From Gigantopelta aegis (Eukaryota > Mollusca > Gastropoda > Neomphalida > Peltospiridae): 64,000 nucleotides of DNA. Positions within the stretch are counted from its first letter, which is position 1. Each line of letters begins with the position of its first letter. Below are positions 11,126 through 21,902 of this stretch, one piece after another. A model generated the notes under the pieces. That model did no database searches and was not told the DNA's origin. It saw nothing but the letters and a program-made list of their open reading frames with translations. Location: positions 8,778,316 to 8,842,315 of the forward strand of contig NC_054699.1 of the NCBI RefSeq assembly GCF_016097555.1. The letters are read 5' to 3'. The position numbers and the translations under genes were made by a program.

Positions 11126-11136
11126 AAATGGAAGGA

Positions 11137-11389
11137 AGGAAGGAAAATGTTTTATTTAACGACGCACTCAACACATTTTATTTACGGTTATATGGCGTCG
11201 GGCATATGGTTAAGGACCACACAGATATTGAGGGAGGAAACTCGCTGTCGCCACTTCATGGGCTACTCTTTTCGATTAGGAGCAAGGGATCTTTTATACG
11301 CACCATCCCACAGACAGGATAGTACATACCACAGCCTTTAATGTATCAGTCGTGGTGCACTGGCTGGAGCGAGAAATAGCCCAATGACG
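11137..11389 (-). repeat. SINE family A core with tail 2, target-site duplication
   Basis: Tail 2 ('acgacgcactcaacacattt' on this strand) plus core, without the head. The 11 bp repeats 'aaatggaagga' at 11126-11136 and 11390-11400 flank the insertion. Confidence 0.9.
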
Positions 11390-11477
11390 AAATGGAAGGA
11401 TACCACGGTATATCTTATACGTTATATCTGAATTAGCAGCATCATGCCATACCTCCATTTCTGTTCTTGTTTTATTT

Positions 11478-12058
11478 TTAAAGGGACATACCCTAGTTTT
11501 AAACACTAAGGGTTATGGGTTTTTTTTTGCTATTAGGGCCGTTTTTGATAACTGAAATCAGACATTATTTACATTTTATTGTTTAGATTATCCATTTCCG
11601 TACATTCGAAGTGTTATTGGTCATCCTGGTGTTTTTAATATCACATGTCTCATATTTAAAAAAACGCACGTGCGTCTGAGAAGTAACAGCTATGAAGTCA
11701 TGTTTTAGTCTATTTTTAGAGGGTATTTCACCATTTCAAAGTCACAGACTCATGTTTCACTCAGTTGTAACTTTATCCAAATGTGTTACAGGTTTGTAGA
11801 TTAACTAAACTTAGAGTTAATTTTCACGGGTTGAAACTAGGGTCTGTCCCTTTAACTAAACTTAGAGTTAATTTTCACGGGCTGAAACTAGGGTCTGTCC
11901 CTTTAACTAAACTTAGAGTTAATTTTCACGGGTTGAAACTAGGGTCTGTCCCTTTAACTAAACTTAGAGTTAATTTTCACGGGCTGAAACTAGGGTCTGT
12001 CCCTTTAACTAAACTTAGAGTTAATTTTCACGGGTTGAAACTAGGGTCTGTCCCTTTA
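11478..12058 (+). mobile_element. MITE with TTAAAGGGACA ends; right end amplified
   Basis: Left end 'aaagggacataccctagttt' and right end 'aaactagggtctgtcccttt' are inverted repeats. A central palindrome 'acgcacgtgcgt' lies at about 11665. The right end has been copied into a 51 bp tandem array. It resembles the foldback MITEs at 8.5 and 58.3 kb in its terminal bases but not in its interior. Confidence 0.7.
11802..12056 (+). repeat. 51 bp x 5 tandem array
   Basis: Units start at 11802, 11853, 11904, 11955 and 12006 and are nearly identical, each ending in the MITE terminus 'agggtctgtccctt'. One base alternates T, C, T, C, T ('acgggttg' or 'acgggctg'), so the true repeat is a 102 bp dimer. The open frame through it (51 is a multiple of 3) is not taken as a gene. 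Confidence 0.9.
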
Positions 12059-12060
12059 AA

Positions 12061-12157
12061 GGTGATATATCGGTTGTATATATGTTGACTACAACGCTGC
12101 ATGTCCCTTTAAGGGTGATATATCGGTTGTATATATGTTGACTACAACGCTGCATGT
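12061..12157 (+). repeat. 53 bp x 2 tandem duplication
   Basis: 'ggtgatatatcggttgtata' recurs at 12061 and 12114, joined by another 'atgtccctttaa'. It is a second duplication next to the 51 bp array. Confidence 0.85.
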
Positions 12158-12243
12158 AGCATATTTATCAACACAATATGTAGCTATTTTTAATATATAC
12201 ATCTTAGGCAATACAAAACACCCATAGCAAATACTCTAGCAAT

Positions 12244-12436
12244 TTGGTTTTGTTCAACATCACTCGAGCACATTATTAGCCAGTGAATTTCAACATTTGG
12301 CAATTCTGACACGTAGTCTTCAGAAGACACCCGCTACATTTTTCCATTAGCATCAATTATTATTTTTTATATATGCACGTTCTCAAAGACAGGACAGCAC
12401 ATACCACGGCCTTTTATATACCAGTCGTGGGGCATT
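12244..12436 (-). repeat. SINE family A, degenerate
   Basis: Reverse-strand tail 1 and core ('ccgctacatttttccatta', 'cacataccacggcctttta') with many mismatches; an old copy. Confidence 0.75.
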
Positions 12437-12761
12437 GGTGAATTTCGTTCATTTGTAGTCTACACAACATCTGTTTACAGCGTGTGCAGACCGGTTTATG
12501 GCAATTAGTTACCCACAGTCACATAATCGTTTCGACTCTGATCCAACCCCTCCCCCCCCCCCCCACCCCTCCACACACACAACCCTATTTCCATTTGGTC
12601 GACCCGGCTTTTAGAAATGTAACTCTTTGTAGAATCAATTAGCTCCACGTATCAAGATACAAACATTTTATAAATAATATATCGCTTTTTAAAACGCCAC
12701 ATAATAAACATCGTGTAGAGACACGGTTGTCACAATTTAAAATATCTTAAACTGAAACGTT

Positions 12762-12996
12762 TGTGTTGTTTAACGACACCACTAGAGCACATAGATTTAT
12801 TAAGCATCGGCTATTGGATCTCAAACATTTGGTAATTTTGACTGTCTTTGAGAGGAAACCCGCTAAAAAAAATTAAATTAGTAACAAGGGGTCTTTTATT
12901 ATGCACCATCCCATAGATAGGATAGTACATACCACGGTCTTTTGACATACTAATCGCGGTGCCGTGGCTTGAACGAGAAATATCCCAATGGACCTA
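12762..12996 (-). repeat. SINE family A, degenerate, tail 1
   Basis: Runs from 'tgtttaacgacaccactaga' to 'gaacgagaaatatcccaatg', with a small A-rich insertion near 12868. Confidence 0.8.
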
Positions 12997-13029
12997 CATG
13001 GATCGATCTATCTTAAACTGTCGTATTTT

Positions 13030-13128
13030 TGGGCAGGATGTAGCCTAGTGGTAAAGCGCTCGCCTGATGCGCAGTCGGTCTAAGATCGATCCTCGTCGGT
13101 GGGCCCATTGGGCTCTTTCTCGTATACG
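13030..13128 (+). repeat. SINE family A head only
   Basis: 'tagcctagtggtaaagcgct' and 'taagatcgatcctcg' are the A- and B-box-like parts; the copy stops after 'gggctctttctcg'. Confidence 0.85.
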
Positions 13129-13414
13129 TTAGGTTCCTGTTTTTGCATTTAACTTTTTTTATGTTTTACATTAATAAAGAGCCAGTTAGCAAATATTATA
13201 ACGCTTTTCTGTTCTAATGTATGATTCCAAACAAAACTATCTGTTTATCGAATTGTATGTGTTCACCTTTATCCTTGCTCCACAGTTCATAATTTTTTTT
13301 GTGTTTTTTCATCTGACGCGTAAATTCCGTTACTATTAATAGCCTTTGATAAATAAACCACGGTTCTCCAGTGGTATCGTTAAACAACATAAGACAGTTG
13401 CATATTTATTTACC

Positions 13415-14000
13415 TTGCGGTGGTGGATCTAGTTCACTCGGTCAAGTGCTCGTCTTAGGTGCTTGGATTACGACGTAGGATCGAATCTCCATGGCGGACC
13501 CTTTGGGTTTTCCCGTCCCAACCCCTGTACCAAGACTGGTAATCCAAATGCCTTGGTATGTGTTGTCCTATCAGTGAGAAAGTGCATATAAAACATCCCT
13601 TGATGTAAATGAAAATATTTACTGAGTTTTTGCTGACAACTAACTAACGACGCACTCAACACATTTTATTTACGGTTATGTGGCATCGGACATATGGTTA
13701 AGGACCACACAGATATTGAGAGAGTAAACCTGCTGTCGCCACTTCATGGGCTACTCTTTTTCGATTAGCAGCAAGGGATCTTTTATATGCACCATCCCAC
13801 AGACAGGATAACACATACCACGACCTTTGATATACCAGTCGTGGTGCACTGGCTGGAACGAGAAATAGCCCAATTGGTCCACCGACGGGAAACGTTCCCA
13901 CACCGACCGCGCATCGAGCGAGCGCATTACAAATGTTTGACACCCGATACCCGGTGATCAATAAATCAATACGCTCTAGCAGTGTCGTTAAACAAAGCAC
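13415..14000 (+). repeat. SINE family C head and core, interrupted by a second SINE
   Basis: The head 'atctagttcactcggtcaag' and core run to about 13638; the tail resumes at 13931 ('aaatgtttgacacccgatac' to 'gtgtcgttaaacaaagcac'). The two parts bracket a reverse-strand SINE, so the order of insertion is clear. Confidence 0.8.
13640..13930 (-). repeat. SINE family A with tail 2, nested in a family C SINE
   Basis: Tail 2 begins 'aacgacgcactcaacacatt'; the core and a head ending 'gaccgcgcatcgagcgagcg' follow. It lies inside the SINE at 13415-14000. Confidence 0.85.
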
Positions 14001-14018
14001 ACTTTGACTTTGACTTAC

Positions 14019-14088
14019 CTTTCACCGAGGAAACGATTGCCACACGGAGAAGACAGAGTAACAAAGCGATTGGTACGACCGTTAACAT
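14019..14088 (-). CDS. Signal-peptide exon of a secreted or membrane protein gene (partial)
   Basis: On the minus strand an acceptor 'tttatttcag' directly precedes an ATG. The 23 codons that follow include a hydrophobic core IALLLCLLRVAIV and then SSVK, a typical cleavable signal peptide, and the exon ends in a strong donor G|gtaagt with phase 1. A leader exon ending AAG|gtaagt lies upstream on the same strand (15168). So this is the first coding exon of a gene reading leftwards. No later exon was found in the 12 kb of repeats to the left, so the protein's nature is unknown. The acceptor, start, signal peptide and donor agreeing in 80 bases is the evidence; no family is recognised. Confidence 0.6.
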
Positions 14089-14196
14089 CTGAAATAAAAC
14101 ATATTAAAATACCATATTATAGTCTGTCCTTCAAACATGTTTTTGTTGTAAATATTTTCAGTTTGGTTTGACGTAAAAAAAATGTATTTCATTTCA

Positions 14197-14467
14197 ACTT
14201 ATACACGTATTTTTTGTGCTTATATCCAATTAAGTTTCAAGCACGCTGCCCTGGGCACACACCTCAGCTATCTGAGCTGTCTGTCCAGGACAGTGGGTTA
14301 AATGTTAGTTGGTTAGTGGTTAGTGAGAGAGAAGAGTGTGTAGTGGCCTTACACCTACCCATTGAGCCCTTAAGACTTCGCTCTGGGTTGGAGCTGGTAC
14401 CGGGCTGGGAACTCTGTACCTACCAACCTGTAGTCTGATGGCTTAACTGCTGCGCTACCGAGGCCGT
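14197..14467 (-). repeat. SINE family B
   Basis: Reverse strand runs from 'acggcctcggtagcgcagc' to the tail 'ataagcacaaaaaatacg'; lies in intron 1 of the minus-strand gene starting at 15.17 kb. Confidence 0.85.
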
Positions 14468-14734
14468 TAAAACAAATGTATAAGTGTTTTACAAATAACA
14501 AAAAATACTAATTTTGTGTGCAATTTATAGTAAACTTATAGTAAATTTTATAGTATGAAAAAAGGCGTTCCCTGTGGGAATGACTATAAGTATGTTTGAA
14601 TGCTGGTCAACTCGCCCCAAAACCAACTGGCCCCAGTGTTTGGTCAACTGGCCCCAGTGTTTGAACAACTCACCCCAAACTTACTGTCCGTAAATAATTG
14701 TGACGAAATGGACGTCTACAACTTTTACAGTGAT

Positions 14735-14937
14735 TTTTCTCATTCCAACCAGTGCACCACAACTGGTCAAAGACCGTGGTATGTGCTTTCCTGTCTGTGG
14801 GAAAGTGCATATAAAAGATCCCTTTCTGCATTAGGAAAAATTACTATGTGGTGACAGAATTACCAAATGTTTGACATCCAGTAGCCGATGGTTAATTAAT
14901 CAATGTGCTCTAGTGGTGTCATTAAACAAAACAAACC
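14735..14937 (+). repeat. SINE body with tail 1
   Basis: 'ccaaccagtgcaccacaact' to 'gtggtgtcattaaacaaaac'; head missing. Confidence 0.85.
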
Positions 14938-15004
14938 TTTAACAGCATCTTCATCTAAGTCGATGAAAACAATAAATATGCAAGTTCTTAGTATGTAAAA
15001 GTAA

Positions 15005-15147
15005 ATATAAAAGATTATTTGATGCTAATAGAAAACAAATATATAGCGAGTTTTCTCTAAAAACTATTATTTTCTAATGTTTGGCATCCCATAATGGATG
15101 CTTAATCAACCAAGGTGTCCAAGCGGTGTCGTCAAACAAAAGAAACG
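15005..15147 (+). repeat. SINE 3' fragment, degenerate
   Basis: 'aaatataaaagattatttga' to 'cggtgtcgtcaaacaaaag' is a diverged tail 1. Confidence 0.65.
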
Positions 15148-15167
15148 TATTCCATAAAATGACTTAC

Positions 15168-15240
15168 CTTCTATCAACTAATGTCGGAAACTCTAATCAC
15201 GAGTATCTCTCGTTTTTCCGCAACATGTTTATGACAAAAC
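15168..15240 (-). other. Probable 5' leader exon of the minus-strand gene
   Basis: On the minus strand sequence ending 'agttgatagaag' is followed by a consensus donor 'gtaagtcatt'. It faces the signal-peptide exon at 14019-14088, whose acceptor directly precedes the ATG, so this would be untranslated leader. The upstream limit is not visible. Confidence 0.4.
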
Positions 15241-15521
15241 TTTCAAATTCTTTCTGATAGACGATAATTTTGTTTATTACGAAATCGTAGCAACCCGAGA
15301 AAAACAACAGTATTGCATTTCATTTTAAAGTACTCAATATATATGCCTTTTAAATTTATCGACATTTTAAAGTGTGTAAACAGTACGCTTGGTTTGTGTC
15401 CAGGCGCGGATCCATGGGGGAGGTGGGTGGGGAGAGTTTGAAGCGCGTCGAAAAGAAGAAAAGCCATCGACTTTCGATTACAGTCTGTTGCTAAATTGCA
15501 TCGCATGTTTTCACTTATAAT

Positions 15522-15775
15522 ACCGGCCTCGGTGGTGTCGTGGTTAAGCCATCAGACATAAGGCTGGTAGGTACAGGGTTCGCAGCCCGGTACCGGTTCC
15601 CATTCAGAGCGAGTTTTAACGACTCAATGGGTATAAGACCACTATAGCCTCTTCTATCTTACTATCAACTAACAACTAACCCACTGTTCTGGACAAACAG
15701 CCCAGGTAGCTGAGGTGTACCCAGGACAGCGTGCTTGAACCTTAGTTAGATATAAGCACGAAAATAAGTTAAAAT
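15522..15775 (+). repeat. SINE family B, plus orientation
   Basis: Begins 'taccggcctcggtggtgtcg' and ends 'agatataagcacgaaaataa'. Confidence 0.85.
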
Positions 15776-15837
15776 AAAATTACTCATAATTTGAATCTGC
15801 TAAAAATTTGCTGTAATCATTATGGATATTTAAGGGC

Positions 15838-15938
15838 CACCCGATCTGTCTGTCTGTCTGTCTCTGTCTGTCTCTCTGTCTGTATCTGTCTGTCTGTCTC
15901 TCTGTCTGTCTCCCTCTCTCTGTCTGTCTGTCTGACTG

Positions 15939-16029
<91 letters not shown>

Positions 16030-16037
16030 TTATCTAT

Positions 16038-16104
<67 letters not shown>
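15838..16104 (+). repeat. Compound microsatellite (TCTG)n (TC)n (TA)n (CA)n
   Basis: Four simple-repeat blocks follow one another without unique sequence. The open frame across them is an artefact. Confidence 0.95.
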
Positions 16105-16105
<1 letters not shown>

Positions 16106-16174
16106 GTAATCAGCACCACACGTCGACGAAACAATTTAAGAGATTTAAATTTATTTACATTTAGTCAATTTAAA

Positions 16175-16345
16175 GGTCCAGTGTCTTCGTATAAGACTCC
16201 CGTTGGTGGGCCCATTGGGCTATTTCCCGTTCCACAACTGGTATATCAGTGGGATGGTGCATATAAAATATTTCTTGCTATTAATAGGAAAATGTAGCGG
16301 GTTTCCTCTCTAAAACTATATGTGCTCTAGTGGTGTAGTGTCTTG
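16175..16345 (+). repeat. SINE family A fragment
   Basis: Starts inside the head ('cccgttggtgggcccattgg') and ends 'tgtgctctagtggtgtagtg', with internal deletions. Confidence 0.75.
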
Positions 16346-16439
16346 ATGTAACAGTTTGACACGCGCTAGAATCGACTGGGTGTTTTGTCTGTTCAGAATA
16401 CTTGCACTGATCACGGGCATAACATTTACTCTTATATTA

Positions 16440-16580
16440 AAGGCAGTGGTGTGTGCTGTCCTGTCTTTGGGAAAGTGCATTTAAAAGATCCCTTGCTGCT
16501 AATTGCAAAAAGTGAAACCACTCTATAGCACATTTCTTCTAAAGAATGACTATGCTTTAGTAGTGTTGTTAAAATCCGTT
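16440..16580 (+). repeat. SINE core and tail fragment, degenerate
   Basis: 'gtgtgtgctgtcctgtcttt' to 'tttagtagtgttgttaaaat' resembles core plus tail 1. Confidence 0.6.
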
Positions 16581-16720
16581 TTAAGAATTTTATTTGTAAA
16601 TTTGGCAATACTCAAGTTTTTAGTATGTCCAATACAATGTATCGTGATTTAAATCTACGTTACTTGCCAAAGATATACAACCGAATGGTTTAATACAAAA
16701 AAGTTCTGCATTGTGATGTT

Positions 16721-16860
16721 TCACAGTAATGATGATGGTAACGACGACGACGATGATAATGATGATGATGATGATGGTGATAATAATGCTGAAGATAACG
16801 AAAATAATGATGATGATATGATGATGATGATGATGATGATGATGGTGACGATGACGAAAA
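16721..16860 (+). repeat. Trinucleotide (GAT/GAC)n repeat
   Basis: Imperfect GAY triplets; both strands stay open because no stop arises in the repeat. Confidence 0.9.
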
Positions 16861-17199
16861 CAATAAAAATAAAACCGAGTGATTTTTTTTTATTACAACA
16901 ACGACGGCAACAACGATGATGACGCTGCGACAGCAATTCGATAGTATACTACTAAACTAACAATGTATAACAATTGCGCAATAGTGAATAGATCAGCGTA
17001 ACCCATAGGTAGTCGACCTGTGCTATGAAGTTATCTCCCCCCACAGGTGTAAAGTTACAATAGCCCACTGACACAGGCAGTATACTCCTGTTGTATTCAC
17101 AAAACCATCGATGGACGGGTACAGTTCGTGTATCAACGTTCAAGACGTGTGTGTGGGACATGCATAGACGTGTAGTAATCAACGAAAACACTGGACGTT

Positions 17200-17274
17200 A
17201 AACCTTTTGCTAAAAGTGGGCGTGTATCACTTCCTACGCTTACAGGTGCTTCTTACCTATCACTGACGATACAG
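17200..17274 (+). other. Candidate 5' leader exon of the small membrane-protein gene
   Basis: A consensus donor ACAG|gtaagt at 17274/17275 faces rightwards. The next plus-strand exon with an acceptor is at 21879, where the 5' part is untranslated, so a leader exon is needed somewhere upstream and this is the best donor seen. Its 5' limit is not visible. The assignment is inference. Confidence 0.3.
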
Positions 17275-18174
17275 GTAAGTTAAAAAACAGATTTCTCTTT
17301 TGAAAAAACAGCAGTAAACTTTGTGTTATTTCATTTCAAACCGGATACACCAGTGACATAGTTATGTCCTTGAGATATTTGTTTTCTGTTTGTGTCCGTG
17401 AATTTGGCGGTCTGTGATATATATGAGAATATATCAGCTATACGTCTAGCAGGCAGTGACCGACATTGTGTTATACAGACACGTGTGAGCAGGTGCTGTT
17501 GTTGAACACCATTGTCCTCGTTATCAGGTAGGGCGAGGACGTCAACATATCAGGTGTATCATATGTGATATAGCCAGGGCAACAAAGACTAAAAGTGGGA
17601 CCCAGGGTCTGTGAAAGCAATATGTTAGTTCCTTAAATAAAACAGTTCCCCCCCCCCCCCCCCCCCCATATGTCTGATGCTAGGTACGTATTTCGCTTCT
17701 CAGTGACCCTGTCGTTAGTTAGCATATAGCAGGGACGGATCCAGTGGGAAGGTGCTGGGGGTGGGGTAGGGTATACCCCTCATCCACTGAGCTTAAAAAC
17801 AAAAATCCAGCGTTTAAAACGTTTGATTAGTTTTTAGGATATTTTTTTTTTTTTTAGTTTAAATTATGTAATATTTTGGTGCCTTTCTTGACGTTACACC
17901 CCCACCCAAGGAACATCCTATATCCACCTCTGATATATATATATATATTGTTATTTGTTCGCGTGCTGCGATGTATCGAGTTACCAACATACTTTGTTGA
18001 AGTCCAGTGGGTCAGCGTGTTTGGTTTTCATAAGTGTATACCTAGGCGTCGACAAATCCTAGGAACGTGTGCGCGGGGAATTATATTTAAATTTTTTTTT
18101 TATTTGATTTACAACTTGGGACTGTAGTCTTCAGACACTTATGGTGTGTGATACACGTGTTATTGTTAAGTGTG

Positions 18175-18346
18175 CCAGGCGCGTGTGTAGTGGAAGGGTT
18201 TAAGGGTCGAACCCTCTCCAGCTCAAGCAAATTTTCGTCGTTTTGTTTCAATATATTGTTTTAGGGAAGGATGTCTTGAACCCCGTATAAATTTCGATCG
18301 CCATGATTCAGACCCCCACTGCATAAATTTCCTGCACACGCGCCTA
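18175..18346. mobile_element. Short MITE with AGGCGCGTGTG ends
   Basis: 'aggcgcgtgtgtag' at the left and its near reverse complement 'ctgcacacgcgcct' at the right bound about 170 bp without coding potential. Confidence 0.55.
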
Positions 18347-18426
18347 TTTAGTGTTTGCATAACATCAAACATATATAATAATAATAATAATATAATAATA
18401 ATAATAATAATAATCCATTCGTTAAA

Positions 18427-18668
18427 GGGGCGAGACGTAGCCCAGTGGTAAAGCGCTCGCTTGATGCGCGGTCGGTTTGGGATCGATCCCCGTCAGTGGG
18501 CCCATTTGGCTATTTCTCGCTCCAGCCAGTGCACTACGACTGGTACATCAAAGACCGTGGCATGTGCTATCCTGTCTTTGGGATGGTGGTCCTTAACCAC
18601 ATGTCTGACGCCATATAACCGTAAATAAAATGTGTTGAGTGCGTCGTTAAATAAAACATTTCCTTCCT
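18427..18668 (+). repeat. SINE family A with tail 2, internal deletion
   Basis: Complete head ('cgtagcccagtggtaaagcg'), then part of the core is skipped directly into tail 2 ('ggtccttaaccacatgtctg' to 'cgtcgttaaataaaacattt'). 'cgttaaa' lies on both sides as a likely target duplication. Confidence 0.85.
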
Positions 18669-19309
18669 TCGTTAAACGTTTTATGAACTCTATGAGTAGT
18701 ATACAGGCCTGTATGGGGCTGTATACTACTTCTATGTATCACCCTTTCCCTCTCTCCCCCACCGTGTCTGATGCATGTATGATTTTTTTGTCCTCTCAGA
18801 CTCTGTAGGGTCAACGTAACTGTATGTTAAAAACCTAGCAAAACTTTAATATACAATGGGCTAGGGTGTCGTTCAACAAATATTCCTTTCTTCCAGTAAC
18901 TCAGTCGCAGGTCAAGAGTTGGGTGTTAGGGGTGTACACCCCTGTCAGAAAAACACAGTAATGCCCACGTTTTTTTTGTTTTTTAATATTGCAAGTGCCA
19001 TTTTCGTGGTCGGGTATGTAAAACTACTTAAGTGGTTAACCTATATTTTTTTTTCTGTCTGTGTTTCAAACTAAAGGTAAATCTGTCGGCTATACCGATA
19101 ACAATAGTGGTGTATGTGGGTCAAGTTGTCAAAGCGATATGGGTTGTGGTAGCCTACTATGGCGACGATCACGCGATGACACGTGACAGCACAAACACAA
19201 ATAAAATAGTCGTAGTAAAGATAATAGTAGAACGGACGGCAACGATTATATTCGGAAAACACCGGTAGATTACGGATTTAATATATTTGCCCATTTGAAT
19301 GAACGAATA

Positions 19310-19592
19310 AAACTTTGTTATGTTTAACGAAACCACTAGAGTACATTGATTTATTAATCGTCGGCTATTGGAAACGTTACAGTTTGTTTTGTTTAACGAC
19401 ACCACTAAAGCACATTGATTAATTAATCATTAAGCTATTGTATGTCAAACATTTGGTAAATGTTACACGTAGTCATCAGAGAAAACCTGCTACAATTTTT
19501 TTTTCTAATTCAGCAAGGGATCTTTTATATGAACTTTCCCACAGACAGGAAAACACATATCACGGCCTGGTTGGAACGAGAAAAAACTCAAT
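19310..19592 (-). repeat. Two overlapping SINE tails and one core
   Basis: A first tail-1 piece (19320-19375) is followed by a fuller copy from 'tttaacgacaccactaaagc' to 'tggttggaacgagaaaaaac'. A SINE seems to have inserted into an older SINE tail. Confidence 0.75.
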
Positions 19593-19604
19593 GACGCATT
19601 CACA

Positions 19605-19939
19605 AATAATTTAATTTTTTATAAAATTAAAACGAAAACCCCTAAAACCCCCCAATAACAAACAAAACAAACCAACTCCCCCTACCCCAACCCCCCCCCC
19701 CCCCCCCCCAAAAACCCCCAAATCCAACACGAAACCAATAAAAAAACCCACTCTCGGATAAAAGAGCACCCCGTGACCAAAACAAACAAAAACAACAACA
19801 TCCCCAAACCCTCTAACAACAAACGATACCCCCCTCCCCCCGAAAAAACGCAACAACCCCCAGACATCTCCTATCCCTAAAACAGTATGACCAGATAATC
19901 GAAACATCATATGGTGGGAACATTGTAAAAAAAAAAGAT

Positions 19940-19995
<56 letters not shown>

Positions 19996-20790
19996 AGACA
20001 GACACACACACAGACACACACACACACACAGAGACACACAAACACCACACACACACAGAGACACACAAACACCACACACACGCACACGCACGCACACACA
20101 CACACACACACACATTCGTAATTAGACTCAGCTTAGTTATTTCTCGTTTAATATTTTTAAAAAGGTAAACATGAGTTACTACGTCGTTTGGTTTAGTTGG
20201 CAAAAGTGTTAAGAATTAGTCAAGATTAGAAAGAATTAGTCGATACAGCATCATGCTTTTAAAATACAGCTTTTGCCCTTGCCAGATCACAGGGGGGGGG
20301 GGGGGACGCCGGAAGCCCGGACCCCCCCCCCCCGCACCCCCCCCCCCCGCACACCCGCCGGGGAGAGCATGACTGACCAAAAAAAGAAAAAAAAGCAAAC
20401 AAAAAAAACATAAACAAAACAAAAAACAAAAAAAACTATAAAAAAGACAACAAAAAAAAAAAGAAAAAAAACAAAAAAAAAACCACAAAAAAACCAAAAC
20501 AAACAACAACACACCGCACAACAACCAACAAAAAAAAAAAATTTTATACTTACTATCTCAGATCACAGAGAGAAAAAAAAAGAAAAACAAACAAAAGACA
20601 GTGGAGAGGCCAACTCTCAGGAGAGAGCGAAGTACCTGACACAGAGGACCCCGTAGAGAGGAGAGAGAGAGAGGGAGACGAAGGTGACGTAGAGAGAGAG
20701 AGAGGAGAGAGGAGAGATGAGCAGAGAGAGAGAGGAGAGAGTCAGAGAGAGGGAGAAAGAGAGGGGAGAGAGTCAGAAAGCGGAGGATAT
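19605..20790. repeat. Low-complexity region: poly-C, (CA)n, poly-G/poly-C, A-rich and GA-rich blocks
   Basis: Includes C runs at 19690-19710, (CA)n at 19940-20115, G and C runs at 20292-20350, an A-rich stretch at 20380-20600 and a GAGAGA-rich block at 20640-20790. It lies in the large leader intron of the membrane-protein gene. Open frames on the minus strand are artefacts of base composition. Confidence 0.85.
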
Positions 20791-21527
20791 AAACTCACCT
20801 AAAAAAGTAGACAGTTATTTTTTTTAAATATATTCTTTCCCATAGGCAGGCCAGTATAGGCGATAGCCTTTGACGTACCAGTCGTGGAAATGGCTGGTAG
20901 AAATGACCAATTTCAGATCAAGTCAGGCCAGGTCAAGTCATAGGAATTAACGTGCACATTCAGAACAAGCTGCTGTAGCGCACGCCTGTCATGGATACAG
21001 GATTCGACATCCTGCCGGCTAATTCGTCCAGGACAGGAGAGGGGTGGGGGAAAGGAGGGATCGCCTGCGCTGGCAAGTGCAAGTGAACACAGGCAACCAG
21101 ACCGGGTTTGGAAGCGGGCGAGGGTGGCTTTTGGGTGCTATTGAATTTGAAAATGTCCCGTGGGATTTTAGCCAAACAGAAAGTGTTGCGCAATTTCGTG
21201 GAGGTAATTTGTACGCCTAATTTGAATTGGTTCGCAGAAAGAAAAATGGAGCTACGTTTGGTTGTTTTACTTAGTTGGTGGAATGCTAGCTCGTTACTGG
21301 AACCTTGCCTTTGAGTCAATTTCTCACGTGCCTACAAACGTATACGATGACTGATAACTCATTGTGCTCGAGTAGAGTTGTTAAATAAACAAACTTATAC
21401 ACGTGTAATAGTTACAACTAACGTGATTGATCGACCGAAGATCATCTGCTCCAATCGAAAGACCGCTAATACAACTATTTCTCGCTGTACTACTGCATGA
21501 TATTAAATTTCATTTTCAGTTAATTTT

Positions 21528-21792
21528 CAACTTATTTTTTGTGCTTATATTCAATTAAGATTCAAGCACGCTGTCCTGGGCACACACCTCAGCTATTTGG
21601 GCTGTCTGTCCAGAACAGCGGGTTAGTTGTTAGTTGTTAGCTGGTTAGTGAGAGAGAATATGGTGTAGTGGCCTAACACCTACCCACCGAGTCGTTAAAA
21701 CTCGCTCTGGTTGGGAGCCGGTACCTGGCTGCGAACCCTGTACCTACAAGCCTTATGTCCGATGGCTTAACGACGACGCCACCAAGGCCGGT
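21528..21792 (-). repeat. SINE family B
   Basis: Reverse strand begins 'accggccttggtggcgtcgt' and ends in 'ataagcacaaaaaataagtt'. It ends about 85 bp before the acceptor of the first coding exon of the membrane-protein gene. Confidence 0.85.
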
Positions 21793-21902
21793 ATGATATT
21801 AAACTTAATTGCACCACTTTGAAAATGAGGATGTGCCATTGCTTACATTTGTTTTGTGTTTTATTTTTGTTCTCACAGTGTAAGACTTTGTAATCAATGT
21901 AG

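Noticed and set aside
11783-12088. Frame with five 17-residue repeats
   Set aside because: 51 bp array of a MITE end; 51 is a multiple of three so the frame persists by chance.
15243-15506. 87-codon minus-strand frame upstream of the leader exon
   Set aside because: Overlaps the probable leader region of the minus-strand gene and shows no domain; kept as untranslated.
16952-17191. 79-codon minus-strand frame before the donor at 17275
   Set aside because: No motif, no splice support; chance length for this composition.
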